Assembly (NCBI RefSeq): GCF_002999335.1 | Contig: NW_020312257.1 | Location: 1 to 26,357 of the forward strand | DNA: 26,357 bases | Direction: 5' to 3' | Source: Cyclospora cayetanensis | Taxonomy: Eukaryota > Apicomplexa > Conoidasida > Eucoccidiorida > Eimeriidae | In this document: in pieces, positions 1-10,600 of the stretch | Layout: every line of letters starts with the position of its first letter | Numbering within the stretch: the stretch's first letter is position 1 | The notes under the pieces: generated by a model | Told to the model about the DNA's origin: nothing | The model's input: the letters and a program-made list of their open reading frames with translations, nothing else | Database searches by the model: none | Translations under genes and position numbers: made by a program

Positions 1-3000
1 ATGTCTTTTCTATGTATTGATTTCCTGTAAAGACTGACTTTCTACAAAAAAATCAATATTGACTTCCCACAACAGCTTCTAAAATTTCCGAATCGTTCGT
101 GGACTTTGCCGTGTAGGGCCGTGACCCATGTGTTAGTGGAGGAACCACAGGGAGCCATAGAAGTGCTGGATTTCAGAGCTCTGCAAGCTCCCAGGACACA
201 TCAGATGATAGTTTCTAGTGAAATGGGGTGGGGAACGCAAGTTTTATTGGTTGAGGGAGGAGCGAGTGTGGGCTTCGTCGTGGGTGGGAGATTTTGCTTC
301 TCCGTTTGGCTAGCACCGGTAGTTGCTATGGATGTTACTTTTCGCGCTCCTGGATGTTTGCTCTTTCCTCCCTCATGTTCTGCTAATGCTAACCTTTCAT
401 CGGCATTGCTTGAAACGTTGTCTGCTATCACTGTTAATGCATTTCATGAACTGAGGCTCATGCGCAAATAGCATCAATCATTATTTCCTTGACACTACTC
501 CCCATTTCGTTTTGAAGCCCAGCAATCGAATACGTTGAGTGCCCTGGCTGTATTTAAGTGCAGAGCTTGCGCAGTGTGACGCACCGGCACTGCTGACCTT
601 GTGTGTTATTTGCTACCACTTAAACTTTAGAGCTATCTTCTGTATTCTAGTGGCAGGCGGCTCGCACATTCCTGGGTTCTGAAGACAGTGAGCCTTTGCA
701 CCGCTGCGATTGCGTTGGCATTTGTCGCTTGCTGATTGTTGGCAAGTGCGTGTGTGTATGTCTTTTTCGTCTTCATTTTGTCCGTACCACCTGACGCCTA
801 CTTGCTTTGTCAGCCGCACTGTCTTTTGCGTTTCCGCCTTTCTGGGGAGTCGCGCTAGAACAGTATCTCTTTCGTTGTCCTGCGCGCAGATGCTCTCAAC
901 AATCATGCATAGATAACGAGGGCGTGTATTTTTTGGAAAGTGCGAAGGCTAGATGTAGAGGGCAATGCTTTACTGTAGCGAGCTTAACATATTAGTTATA
1001 TTTTGATAGGAGTAAGTAAGGGCTCGACTACTTGATTTGTGCGTTCTAACATCGTCTTCGAGGCAGAAAGGGCGTCAGGTCGATATCAAAGGACACAGAG
1101 TTGCCATATGTAACTTTGAAGGCTGCGAGCATCTGGAGGCTGCGGCACACACTGTACCTGCCTCTCTTCCCGCATGTCGGAAAGTTGGGACAGCGGCAGG
1201 AAATAGGTAGGAATTCTTTTGGAAAACGCGCTGTGACTTTTTAGTGGGTTCGCATTAAATCGAGCTCAATTTCGCTTTACAGAGGCTTCAGATAGGCCGC
1301 TACAAGAGTCCTCCTGCGAATGAATTAGGGTCTGGCCATTGAGCAAAGCGCCTGGTTTCACATCCTCCGGTATTTTGCAGTTTTCCTACAGCTTCAACTC
1401 ATAAAAGGCTCTGGTCGTCGTACTCTGGCAAAAGGAGACGAACACTATGCAGTGGGAACGAAGCGAGATCGAATAAGTTAGAGTTACTTCAGGAATGCTC
1501 GGTCCCTTGCCCCCAAAAAGAAACCCGTTTGTTTCCTCGCCAACACCTTCACAGGTGGTCGTAGCCAAGGCGACCTAACCCGTAAGCTATTCTGCAGTCC
1601 GCATGCTAGAGCTTTGATTGGTTTCTGATGTGGGCCAACCTCGTGCGTAAAGGCCTACCGGTCAAGATGCCTCTCCAGCTGACCCAGTGTGAGGTTCAGT
1701 TGGGACCTATCAGGCTTGCGCATAAAAAGAGCTCGCATGCACGGCACCATGGATCTCTATTAGGACATCAGAAACATAACTAGCAAGGGCGGCGCAGACA
1801 CTCAAAACCCAAAGCCCTTGCTTTGTTGGCTGCTCATCTAAGTATACCAGTCAGATCGGGCGAGGCTTTGTATACCTGCTTCTGCTGTTAAGCAGGGTAA
1901 CACGTGATGCTCTGAAGAAGGACGAACAACGAAACTAGTGAAAATGAAAGTCGGGGCCTCTAAGGGGCCTCGATAGGGACAACAGCTTCCGCTACTACCG
2001 ACTACTACTACCCCTACGCTCCCTTCACGCAAAACCGCCTCCAGCACGGTGTATGTGCAGCGGAAGACAAGGCAATGTGTGTAAGGAACATTTTGTAGCG
2101 GTTCCCTTGACCAAAAGTAGAATCACGTACATAACAGCACTACCCTACCCTGAGCTCTCCCCCGTTCCACGGATTAAATGCTTGGATGTTCACTAGAAAT
2201 GCAAGCTATGCACTAATATGCTGCAGTGAGTAGAACCTTGTGAGTGTGATATTTTCGGCACAGCATATGCTAGCTTCTCTTTGACAACATCTCCTCTAAC
2301 TTTACCTATGCAATGTACATATATGGGCGTATTGTCATTTCCGTGTACACCTATCACATATGCATATAAGGGTGCATATATGCATATATACATTAATACA
2401 TATGCTTCTCCAGATTTGTGAGCAGCGGGAAAACATAAAAGCGCATTCATAATGCATACACGTGTCTGCTTTGCACCCTATCCAACACAGCCTACTGAGG
2501 CTAGCCGCTCCTACACTCTACGACAGCAAGTATTTCCCTGTGAGCTCCAATGGATCAGGACGCATCGAAGGATACTACTAGCTGTATCTCTTACTGATGC
2601 ACGAAGATATCGTCGTGCGACAGTGTTGAGGAGGCCCAGAACCCTTGCTGCTCCTCTTCGTATGCACTGCTACCCAAGAGGGGCCAACTGAGCATTGCAG
2701 CATTCCGGTTTACAGACACTACTCACTCTGCTACATATGCTGTATGCAGCAAATGCACTGCACTTAAAGACAGAGGTCCCTGCAAATATACAACACGAAC
2801 GCAGGGCACCCTGATACGCGGATGCCTCAGAGGAAGTCCGGGGGAAAGCGAGACGTAGTTGACGATTGCTGGTAGGCTTCTGGGGGAGGGGGCCCTGTAT
2901 GATCCCCTTCCCTCTTGTAGCGCTCTTCATCCGCCTTCTGTGCTGCCCTGATAAGTCACAGCAAAGACCAAAAATGCATAACCAAAGAAAAGGTCTATGA

Positions 3001-3218
3001 ACAAACGGAAACGCACGAAAACATACAAGCGCCGCAATCACTCGAACCAAACGAAAACGCCATGCGCACCGCTGCATGCTGTATAACTATCCGTACTCTA
3101 GAATCAGAATTTAATCTGCGGCCCTGCACTGCCCGTATCTACAGAGTGAGAAATATTTAAAGAACATTTCACGTGCACAGTGGTTTCTGAAGGATAACTA
3201 CGTCTTTAGGGTTCGTGT
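1..3218. other. No recognisable gene
   Basis: About 3.2 kb downstream of the J-domain gene. Only short open frames occur (at most about 135 codons, for example 106-471 on + and 2670-3077 on -). None has a family signature, a convincing splice context or a clear composition bias, and some begin at TTG or other non-ATG codons. The stretch holds one AT-rich, alternating purine-pyrimidine block around 2318-2404. It may contain the 3' UTR of the J-domain gene next to 3218 and lineage-specific exons that I cannot recognise. Confidence 0.5.
2318..2404. repeat. AT-rich block with repeated ATATGCATAT-like motifs
   Basis: Several overlapping copies of ATATG, TATGCATAT and GCATATATGC lie within about 90 bases. 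They form imperfect palindromes of alternating purine and pyrimidine. This is low-complexity sequence; no function can be assigned. Confidence 0.5.
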
Positions 3219-6200
3219 TTACTTGATAAGTGCATCCTCCATGCGTCTGAGAGGATCCACTTTGTCGTTTTTGTGTTGTGCCTTGAAGTCGTCGGCTTCC
3301 TGCTGAATAATTTTTCCCAAGGCCACTAGGGCCTCAGCTCTTAGCCTCCTGACTTCCACTGAGACGCTCATGTCCTTTACGACCTGCTCAAATGGCAATG
3401 ACATTGCATTTGTTGAGTGGTTGCACCTTTTACCTCGACGTCAGAGAAGCAATACAGTGCGAATACTCGAAGCACATATTGGCTGTTGGGGACTCGTAAG
3501 CGGCACCTTTTTCGCCGCCGCTCTGACGGTAGTTTCAATATCCATGAGACAAATGCTGAGCATTGTCTCCAGAATCAACGGCAGCGTCTCCTCGAACTGC
3601 TTTACCTGTTGACATATCGAATACTCACACTCAAATACAGCTCCATACCCGCGTGGAATTAAGGCAGGATGGACAAAATGAATAAAGAATGGCTGCTACA
3701 ACACCGAAGCTTACATCTTCAGCAGTTGGCCCAGAATCAGCAGGCTGTTCTCCGTCCTTAGCCTTTTTCTTTGCTTTCTCTTGCTTCTTTGCTCTTTTCT
3801 GTTCTCTCTGCTGCAACTGCCGTGCGGCTACTGCAGCCCTCACCGCCGCGGCGGCCGTTCGCCAGCTGTTGCCAACTGACCGACTCTGGGCTTGCATCTT
3901 TGCATATCTGCATCGAGCAGGATATAAGAAGCCTAAACGCTACTCCATAATCTGATGGAATGGGAACTAAACGTTGCGTTGCCCTCTTGTGTGCCTTTTC
4001 GATTGCAGATGCCTCATATCGGAATCATTGTAAATCCAGCTATACCGGAGAACTCGCCAGGGCGTTTAATACGAATACAAACAAGCGCTGGAACAAACGC
4101 AAGAGAGCCGATTCGCCTTTACGGTAGGATGTAAGAAGATCGTGCAACAAGAAGGGAAGCACGCAGCAGACACGACGGTACAAGGTGCAGCGCAAAAAAG
4201 TGTACAGAAAACCCGTACCATTCTGCACGACACCTCTAACTAGGACGCATCATAAATGAGGTGCACCGTCAACTCATCGAATCAGATTCACGGGCATGTA
4301 CCGAAATTTCAATCCAGGAAGCTGCAAGAGGTATACAATTTGGTACAGGCATTCAGTGTCAGGCAACTAAAAACCCCTAAAAAAGAAAAAAAGAGCGAAA
4401 TAAAATAACCTCAAGGGCGTCGCACGCCGCACAGATAATTTGAAATGGTCGGCTAACATCCTAAGATAAGAAGCATTCGTAAGAATACGTGCATCTACGA
4501 GCGCCTGGTGTCCACATTACCTGCCACCGAGCCCCAAGAACGTGTCCAGCTTTCCAAGGTACTGCGTCGCATAGTTTTCGTAAGTCCACGCGATTGCCTC
4601 CAAGATGGCGTCTCCGAATGATGACTGTAGAAACAGCAAAAAGCATTTACGACAACCTACATAGCATCAGGATGCAGCAGTGGCTGGTTAGCTCCGCATG
4701 AGCTAAAGTGCCAGAAGCTGGACTACAGCTCAGTCAACCGGTCCACACGATTGAGAAGTTGAGGAAGTATTGAATTCCACATGTGCTTGAGGGCCATGAG
4801 GTTGCCCCACTTGACACAAATTCTTGGCCTCATTTGTCATGACACCTTTCCAGGCGTCAACTTTCCGTTGCTGCTGCGCCTCATTCTGAGGATCCTGCAG
4901 CATTGCGTCAACGTAGGGCTGGACGCGCTGCTGCAGCAGCACGGCCAGCTGTACTTCACGCTTTCGTTGCTCAAAAGCAAACATATCCTCGGAAATGTCG
5001 TCTCCTCGAAGGCCCTGAAATGATTATTGACGGACACAACTACACCTCAACGGAAATAATGTGGCGAGTCGCACGGGATGTATGTAGCTTGAAATATTGA
5101 ATATTGAGCATAAACAATCGTTTCAGCGCTAACAAAAAGATTCAGTACCCCCCAGCACCCGCTCCGCTATCTCGCCGCTTCCCTGGCGATTCGCCAGTGT
5201 GTCGCCGACTCGGTTTAATTCATGGCAAGCAGCAGATAGCCTAGGGTAAATTCCGGAAACTGTGGGGCATTCGGAGTTCAAAGTGAGATACACCGGCCAC
5301 TCAACGATTTCAATAAACCGCAAAGGTGGCAGGCATGCAAGAAAAGAGAGTTTGACAAGAATTCTAACCTTGCTTCCCGGTGCATCGACCATTTCCACGA
5401 ACATGGCCATTTTTAGCTTTCCGATGTATGGTTCGAGAGCTTCTGATCCGAAAAGCATCATGAAAAATAAACTGCTATCGATAATGGGCATGTCCTGCGC
5501 CGCTGCCTGTCCATGCAAATCGTATTGCGCCCTCCTCTCTTCCTCCCCTAGCACTTGATACGCTTCGCCGAGCTGCTGGAACCGTTTCTTGGCCAAGGGG
5601 TCATCTGGGTTCTTATCTGGGTGGTACTTCCGCGCAAGACGGTAATACTGGCGACGGATTTCCTCCGGACGGGCATCAGTGGAAACTTCAAGAACGTCGT
5701 AAAACGTTGTATCCACGACCTTGCGCTCACCAGAGGCGCCTTGGCTTCCAGATTTGCTGCTGGCGCCCCCGATGGCACAGGGGTCTCGTTTATGAGGATT
5801 CTCGCGGTTCAGGATGTCCGCTGCCTCCTCCTGCAGGCTGTACCAATTCGGCTTCCACACCTGACACCCAGGCGAAGCAGAGTTCGTACTGCCACACAGG
5901 ATGCACACGAAAGCCCCATGCAGCGCGTTCCATTTGCTAGACCAACCCCGCATGCAAAAAGCACCAAGGCCCCCCCAGTCGAAGTCGCACTTTCTCACCC
6001 TCTCTTTCTTGTCCCACTTCTTTCCCTGGCTTTTTTCGTGGATGGCCTCGGGCGTGTTGATCAGACCTCTTGTCACTTGGTAACCGGCAATGCAGATGCC
6101 CGTGATGGGGAGTGCCACTGCGGCTACTACGCCAGCTCCGATGCCCTTGAAGAACCCGCCCACTCCCTAGAGACACACACGCAGAGCGCCTCAAAGCACT

Positions 6201-6429
6201 ATGCATGGAAGCAGTCGCGATTTCAGGAAAATTGGGATGGAACCACATGGTGCGCTACTGCGGCCTGTATGGCATTCATGTTTGCCACTGTGGTGTCGCT
6301 CGCCTGTTGTGCCGCCCCCACAGCCGGAAGAACGAAAAGCGATGCTGCTCCCACAGCGACGCCCTTTCCCACCGACTTAAGACCAGAAGAAAGCCCAGCC
6401 CCTGCGGAAAAACAGACTGAATGAAACAT
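3219..6429 (-). CDS. J-domain co-chaperone with DnaJ-X C-terminal domain (CAJ1/DJP1-like), 8 exons
   Basis: Hsp40/DNAJ-type protein that stimulates Hsp70 ATPase. Proposed exons on the minus strand are 6429-6259, 6166-5999, 5860-5369, 5014-4811, 4624-4521, 3907-3715, 3605-3507 and 3383-3219. All phases agree and give about 531 aa. The N-terminus has two glycine-rich hydrophobic segments (about residues 13-40 and 58-85). The J domain (about 166-229) runs from FYDVLEVS to RAQYDLHG and contains an intact HPD at about 193-195. The DnaJ-X region follows, with FEQRKREVQLAVLLQQRVQP, then SSFGDAILEAIAWTYENY and YLGKLDTFLGLGGR, a Lys/Gln-rich stretch, and near the end RLRAEALVALGKI, a typical DnaJ-X ending. 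The start is the ATG of MFHSVC at 6429; the longer open frame upstream begins at a non-ATG codon. The exon 1 donor (GTAGCG after 6259) is the weakest junction; GTGGCA slightly upstream is also in phase. Family membership is firm; localisation is not visible. Confidence 0.95.
5861..5998 (-). other. Stop-free 138-nt intron inside the J-domain gene
   Basis: On the minus strand a donor AGG|GTGAGA and an acceptor TGTCAG|GTG flank 138 nt, exactly 46 codons, with no stop, so the frame stays open whether or not it is removed. Splicing joins KKWDKKER to VWKPNWYSLQEEA. That continuous segment resembles the conserved 'WD..R.W..Y.L.EEA' stretch I recall upstream of the J domain in alveolate homologues. 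The unspliced version would add a Cys/Trp/Gly-rich insert. I favour removal. Confidence 0.7.
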
Positions 6430-7056
6430 CTCCCCTCTGCTTTCGTGCGGCCTTCTCCGTAGCCAATCTGCACACCCGTCTTTGCCTCCACATCCTTTCT
6501 CTGCGCCTGAGCCTTCCTGCACTAGCTGTGGTGGTGCAGGACTTCATGAAATCAGCAACCACCAACCAACAAGGGGCGCTTCTGGTCGCAAGTGGCAATA
6601 CGATACGCAGAAGCAACTCAGCATTCGAATCCACAGTGTGCCGCGCCAACATATATGGCCGTACGCACCTGCATCCTTCGGCTTCCGAGTGGAAAAAAGA
6701 CCGCCCAACACCGTCCTATCCGATAATGTATCTGCCTCAGAGGCCTCCGTTTTCGTGCTTACAGGCACGATAGACCACACTGCATGGAAAACACAACTGA
6801 GGGGAATTGACATCCTGATCCCAGGCAGCCCCCCATCCCGTTCCGCAAACTGCATCTGGAGGCCAGTGGAACACGCCGCAAGAAGGCACATAGCGCCTGC
6901 CTAAGCATACATCATCTGAGTTGAATTCATGGGGCCTATCAACGGTAACCAGTTGAGGTACTCGAGCAGCTAGGAATAAGAGAGGCTCGGTGCACCGGAA
7001 AAACGACACTGAAAGTAAGAGAAGACAGCATGAGGAAGCGCACATTGGAGGGCGCC
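6430..7056. other. Intergenic region upstream of the J-domain gene
   Basis: About 630 bases between the J-domain start codon and the stop of the next minus-strand ORF. Overlapping short open frames occur on both strands without family signatures. It probably contains the J-domain gene's promoter and 5' UTR and the 3' UTR of the neighbouring ORF. I recognise no specific motif. Confidence 0.5.
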
Positions 7057-7683
7057 CTACTTAAAAGGCTTACGCTTTGGGTCATATTCTGGCTCAGTTG
7101 ATCCTTCTGCCTCGCGTCGTTGAGCATGTACACGCGAGCCTTTGGGAGATTGCATGCTGGTGCTCAAGTTTCTACTGGGTCCCATGTTAGGCCTGTGTTG
7201 GTGCCCTTGTTGCTCCTCCTGTTGCTGTTGCCCTTGTTGCTCCTTACCACTAAAATGGCACGTATTTTCTGGTGCAACTTGGTGTGAGGCTCTCCGCTCT
7301 GAGTCATCCCTCTCGTCAGCGGAGGAGGCTTGGTGGTTTTGGGCAGAGGACCTTCGCTGTACAGCGGCAATGGCCACCGATCTGATGCCAGAGCGGCCAG
7401 AACCTCCTCTCCGCATGTTATCCGAATCAGCGGGGGGTTCAGAGCAAGGGCCCCACGTGTACGAACCCGTGAAGGACCTCCTGGTCCACACGAGGGACGC
7501 CCGAGGAAATAGTTTGACAACGGCAATCAACCAACCAACTAAGCCGCTTAATAATGGCGCGAGATGATTTCCTGCTGAGGTCTGCCAGAAAAAGAGGTGC
7601 AGGTGCTGAAAATACAGCTTAAAAGCCTCGTGCAGCCAACCGGCGACAGCGCGTTCCACAGTGGTGCCGCGACGGCGAAACAC
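7057..7683 (-). CDS. Hypothetical protein exon: hydrophobic segment plus Gln/Glu-rich basic tail
   Basis: Not recognised. The open frame extends a little beyond 7683 to a stop near 7710 and has no ATG at its 5' end. A pyrimidine-rich stretch ending CTTGACCCAG just downstream of that stop could be a splice acceptor, so this is probably a terminal exon. The protein has an amphipathic N-terminal part (WLHEAFKLYFQHLHLFFW), one likely membrane segment (LAPLLSGLVGWLIAVVKLF), a Gly/Arg/Ser-rich middle and a Gln/Glu/His-rich tract (EQQGQQQQEEQQGHQH). It ends in the basic sequence EYDPKRKPFK before TAG. The composition is non-random and resembles lineage-specific coccidian proteins. It lies on the same strand as the J-domain gene, about 630 bp upstream of it. 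The antisense frame 7142-7567 is also open, so coding status is uncertain. Confidence 0.4.
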   Translation of the reverse strand: MFRRRGTTVERAVAGWLHEAFKLYFQHLHLFFWQTSAGNHLAPLLSGLVGWLIAVVKLFPRASLVWTRRSFTGSYTWGPCSEPPADSDNMRRGGSGRSGIRSVAIAAVQRRSSAQNHQASSADERDDSERRASHQVAPENTCHFSGKEQQGQQQQEEQQGHQHRPNMGPSRNLSTSMQSPKGSRVHAQRREAEGSTEPEYDPKRKPFK

Positions 7684-10600
7684 AAGGATGGGAAACGGTG
7701 TACTGGGTCAAGAAGATACAGGTATAGACCGGGAGTTTTCCTAGCGATGCGACGAAAGCCAGTTACTCTAAAATTGAAAATCCGGCATAACCTGGCACAC
7801 CGGTACTGTGGTGTAGAAGGAACGGCAAGGCACACATAGGAAAAAAAGGGGGTTGGGAAGTTCCTCTAGACGACGAAAGCGAATAGCAACACCAAATACT
7901 AATTCACAGAGGAATTTTAATTGGCAATTGCCCCACTTCAATGACTGATGTGGCTGAGCGCATGCACCAACCGCAAGCGCTCGCCTGCTGCCGGAGGCCA
8001 CTTGTTTCCAACAGAATTTGCACACTTATTAGTCTCATCACTCTAGTGCTTAGCTGAAATGATCACTACGCGTATTCAAAGGATCGTAAAAGGGAGGCTT
8101 TTACGTGTCAGGTAAAGCATACTCCTCCAGACTTGCGTTTATGGTCATTTTAGCCATACGAGGTGGGATGCCTGCCCTGACTGTCGCCAGTTTTTCCGGC
8201 TATATCCGGCAGTTCAGGTTTCGCCGCCAATGAAAAAACCATGTGTAGGTACCCGTGTTCGAGTGTATTAGGTGCCTTCGTTTTTTGGTGGGGCTGAACA
8301 GTTCGCACCCAAAGCCACATTTGACTTCAGTGCGGCAAACCACTCTACCCTCAGACTATTATTCCTAGATTAGTGAGCATTTCGCCAACACTCACTGGGG
8401 GCTACCCGTATTAATTGCGTTCCACTACATCTGGTTTCAGAGCATTGCCTCTTTTAAATACAAAATCCATAGCGAACCTGCCGAATCAAGATGTAGCGAG
8501 TAGCGGCCCAAGCTACACTCAGACACCTTCTAATTGCATGTTCGATTTAATTAGGGAATACAAAAGTATTTATAACTTGTTTTGTATGTCGTTGTTGTGC
8601 AGGCTAGCGTTAACTAGATTCAATCTGACGCATGTTGTGTGCATCTGCACTACATGCTATGTGCAACTAGCTGTGAATGCTCGCACTTTTCATAGAGTGC
8701 GGTTAGGTGAGCCCTACCTGCTCCTCTCCTCTCATCCCAGAACTTTTCAAAGTGCCGGCACGAAAAGTCGGGGGTTCTTTAGAAAAACGCTCAAAAGCTT
8801 CTGCTCACGTTCGTATGGAGTCTGGATATAAGTGTCTCCCTAAGTAGACTACAGATGAAGCACCATTCTCTGGCTGTAGATGCAGTGGAGTATCAGGCTT
8901 CTGTACATTTTCTTGTAGAGCATGTCTACTTGCAGTGATTACTCCAGTCCAATACTGTATGCGAAGTCTGACTCATCGGATTTCACAGAGATCGGCAGAA
9001 GAGCAAGTTTCGAGAGAACTGAGAGATAAGAGTTAAGGGAACCTGTAAATAATTTGGTGTTTCGAGAAATAGGAACTTTTGTTTTTCAAATGTCACAACT
9101 TACAAAGAACTGCAGTACGAGCAGGTTCTTTCGAAGGTGGTCGCATGACGGGCAATGAGTGACAAATAAATGACAGATCTGTAGGCTGTCTGCAAATGAG
9201 GATCAACTTCGGATTCCAAAAGCGTGTGAGAGCACCTCGTGCATCTGTTGCTAGAAAGACTAAGAGCTTAGTCGGAATTTAGAACCAATCGATGTCAGGG
9301 GTGTGTCCGCCATCCCTAGTCTCTAGTCGAAGGTGGATGAGCAAATATATCAAGAGAGAATTCACGCGGGTAAACATCTCCAGATGTGACCCCCAATAAG
9401 GCTCTGGCTTCCACTGTAAGAGATTGGATCGTAACGTTCAAAACTACGGGCACATTGAAAATGCCAATTAACTTCAACAACAGGATTAGGCCCAGCGGAA
9501 GCAGGTTGGGTAGCGAGCAAAGAAAGCCCATTAGAGATGGGATTATCCCATACATACTGAGCAGCAGTGAAAGGGGCTAAGGAGAATAGAGTCCCATTTG
9601 GAGACCCACCGGGGGTGACTTCTATGCTGATACAAGTGCAAACTAGTGGTTAGGAACTGCTGACAATACTTGCTGCTGAATGTGAAATGGTTTTGGAGCT
9701 CGAGGAGACGGCGCAGAAGTGCAGTCTGTCTGCTCACTCGTTACTGCAGTTCCATGACTTAGGTGTGCTGACGAGTGACAGAACGCAAGGACTGGCAAGG
9801 GTACGGCATTTATATGCAAATTTAGTTAAAATCGGGTCCTACCAACGTTGGTTTCTTACATGGTAGGCTTGTACACCACGAAGCTTTCTTAGGTACGCTA
9901 GGGTTGACCTAGTAACAGGGGCGCATGCGGCCAGTGCTGCGCGCTATGAAGGTTAGTGTGCCAGGCTGCACTACTAAGAAGTACTCCCTACTCTTCCCGA
10001 CAGCGGCCATCTCCTTTATGGTGAACGGGGTGGAATCGACACCTCATCAAAGAGAGACAAAGCTTCATGCCGGCACCTCAGCAGTGCAGTAAGAGAAGAG
10101 GATCTCTAGCCTGCATCCCTTGTGCTGGCTTTGCAGCTGGCTATCTATGAGGAGTTCAGTTCGGGCTTCACTCGGGAAACACACTAGTGAAAATATATTG
10201 AGGGTTGCTTGAGCTAGTGCTACACAATGACGAGCTCCCAGCAAGGTGGCTACCTGTTGGTCGTCCGGTGCAGCGTGTTGAGCTATTTATCTATAATTCG
10301 GAACCGTTCAAGGTTTCGCGGTAGTAGATCTCTCCAGAGCATGACTAGTGGACTTCGGGGGGCAAGCGAACGATCTGTTGAAGAATGGAATTGTGCAGAA
10401 TCCGACCAGCACTTTCAAGCGACCCGGTGTAGGTGCCGAAAAAGGATGAAAGGAGGAGCACGCGCATAAACTTGGAGCCCCGAACAAGAATACTGTGAAG
10501 CTTAGATTTCCGCTGACTCAAGTTGATGGATTACCTAACTCTGTACGGCTCAATCATATACTCGACATTTGGTTTCACAAAAGCTTTGTTACAAATCCCC

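Noticed and set aside
3205..3211. Single TTTAGGG, the apicomplexan/plant-type telomere unit
   Set aside because: Only one copy is present, with no tandem array; it is a chance occurrence.
8415..8831. 138-codon plus-strand frame in the gene-poor region
   Set aside because: No motif, composition bias or splice context supports it; length alone is not enough at this base composition.
9316..9555. Hydrophobic minus-strand frame with a short resemblance (TIQS and nearby hydrophobic residues) to the plus-strand frame at 24980-25327
   Set aside because: The DNA match is only about 20 bases at roughly 65 percent by eye and does not extend; this is expected by chance between hydrophobic frames.
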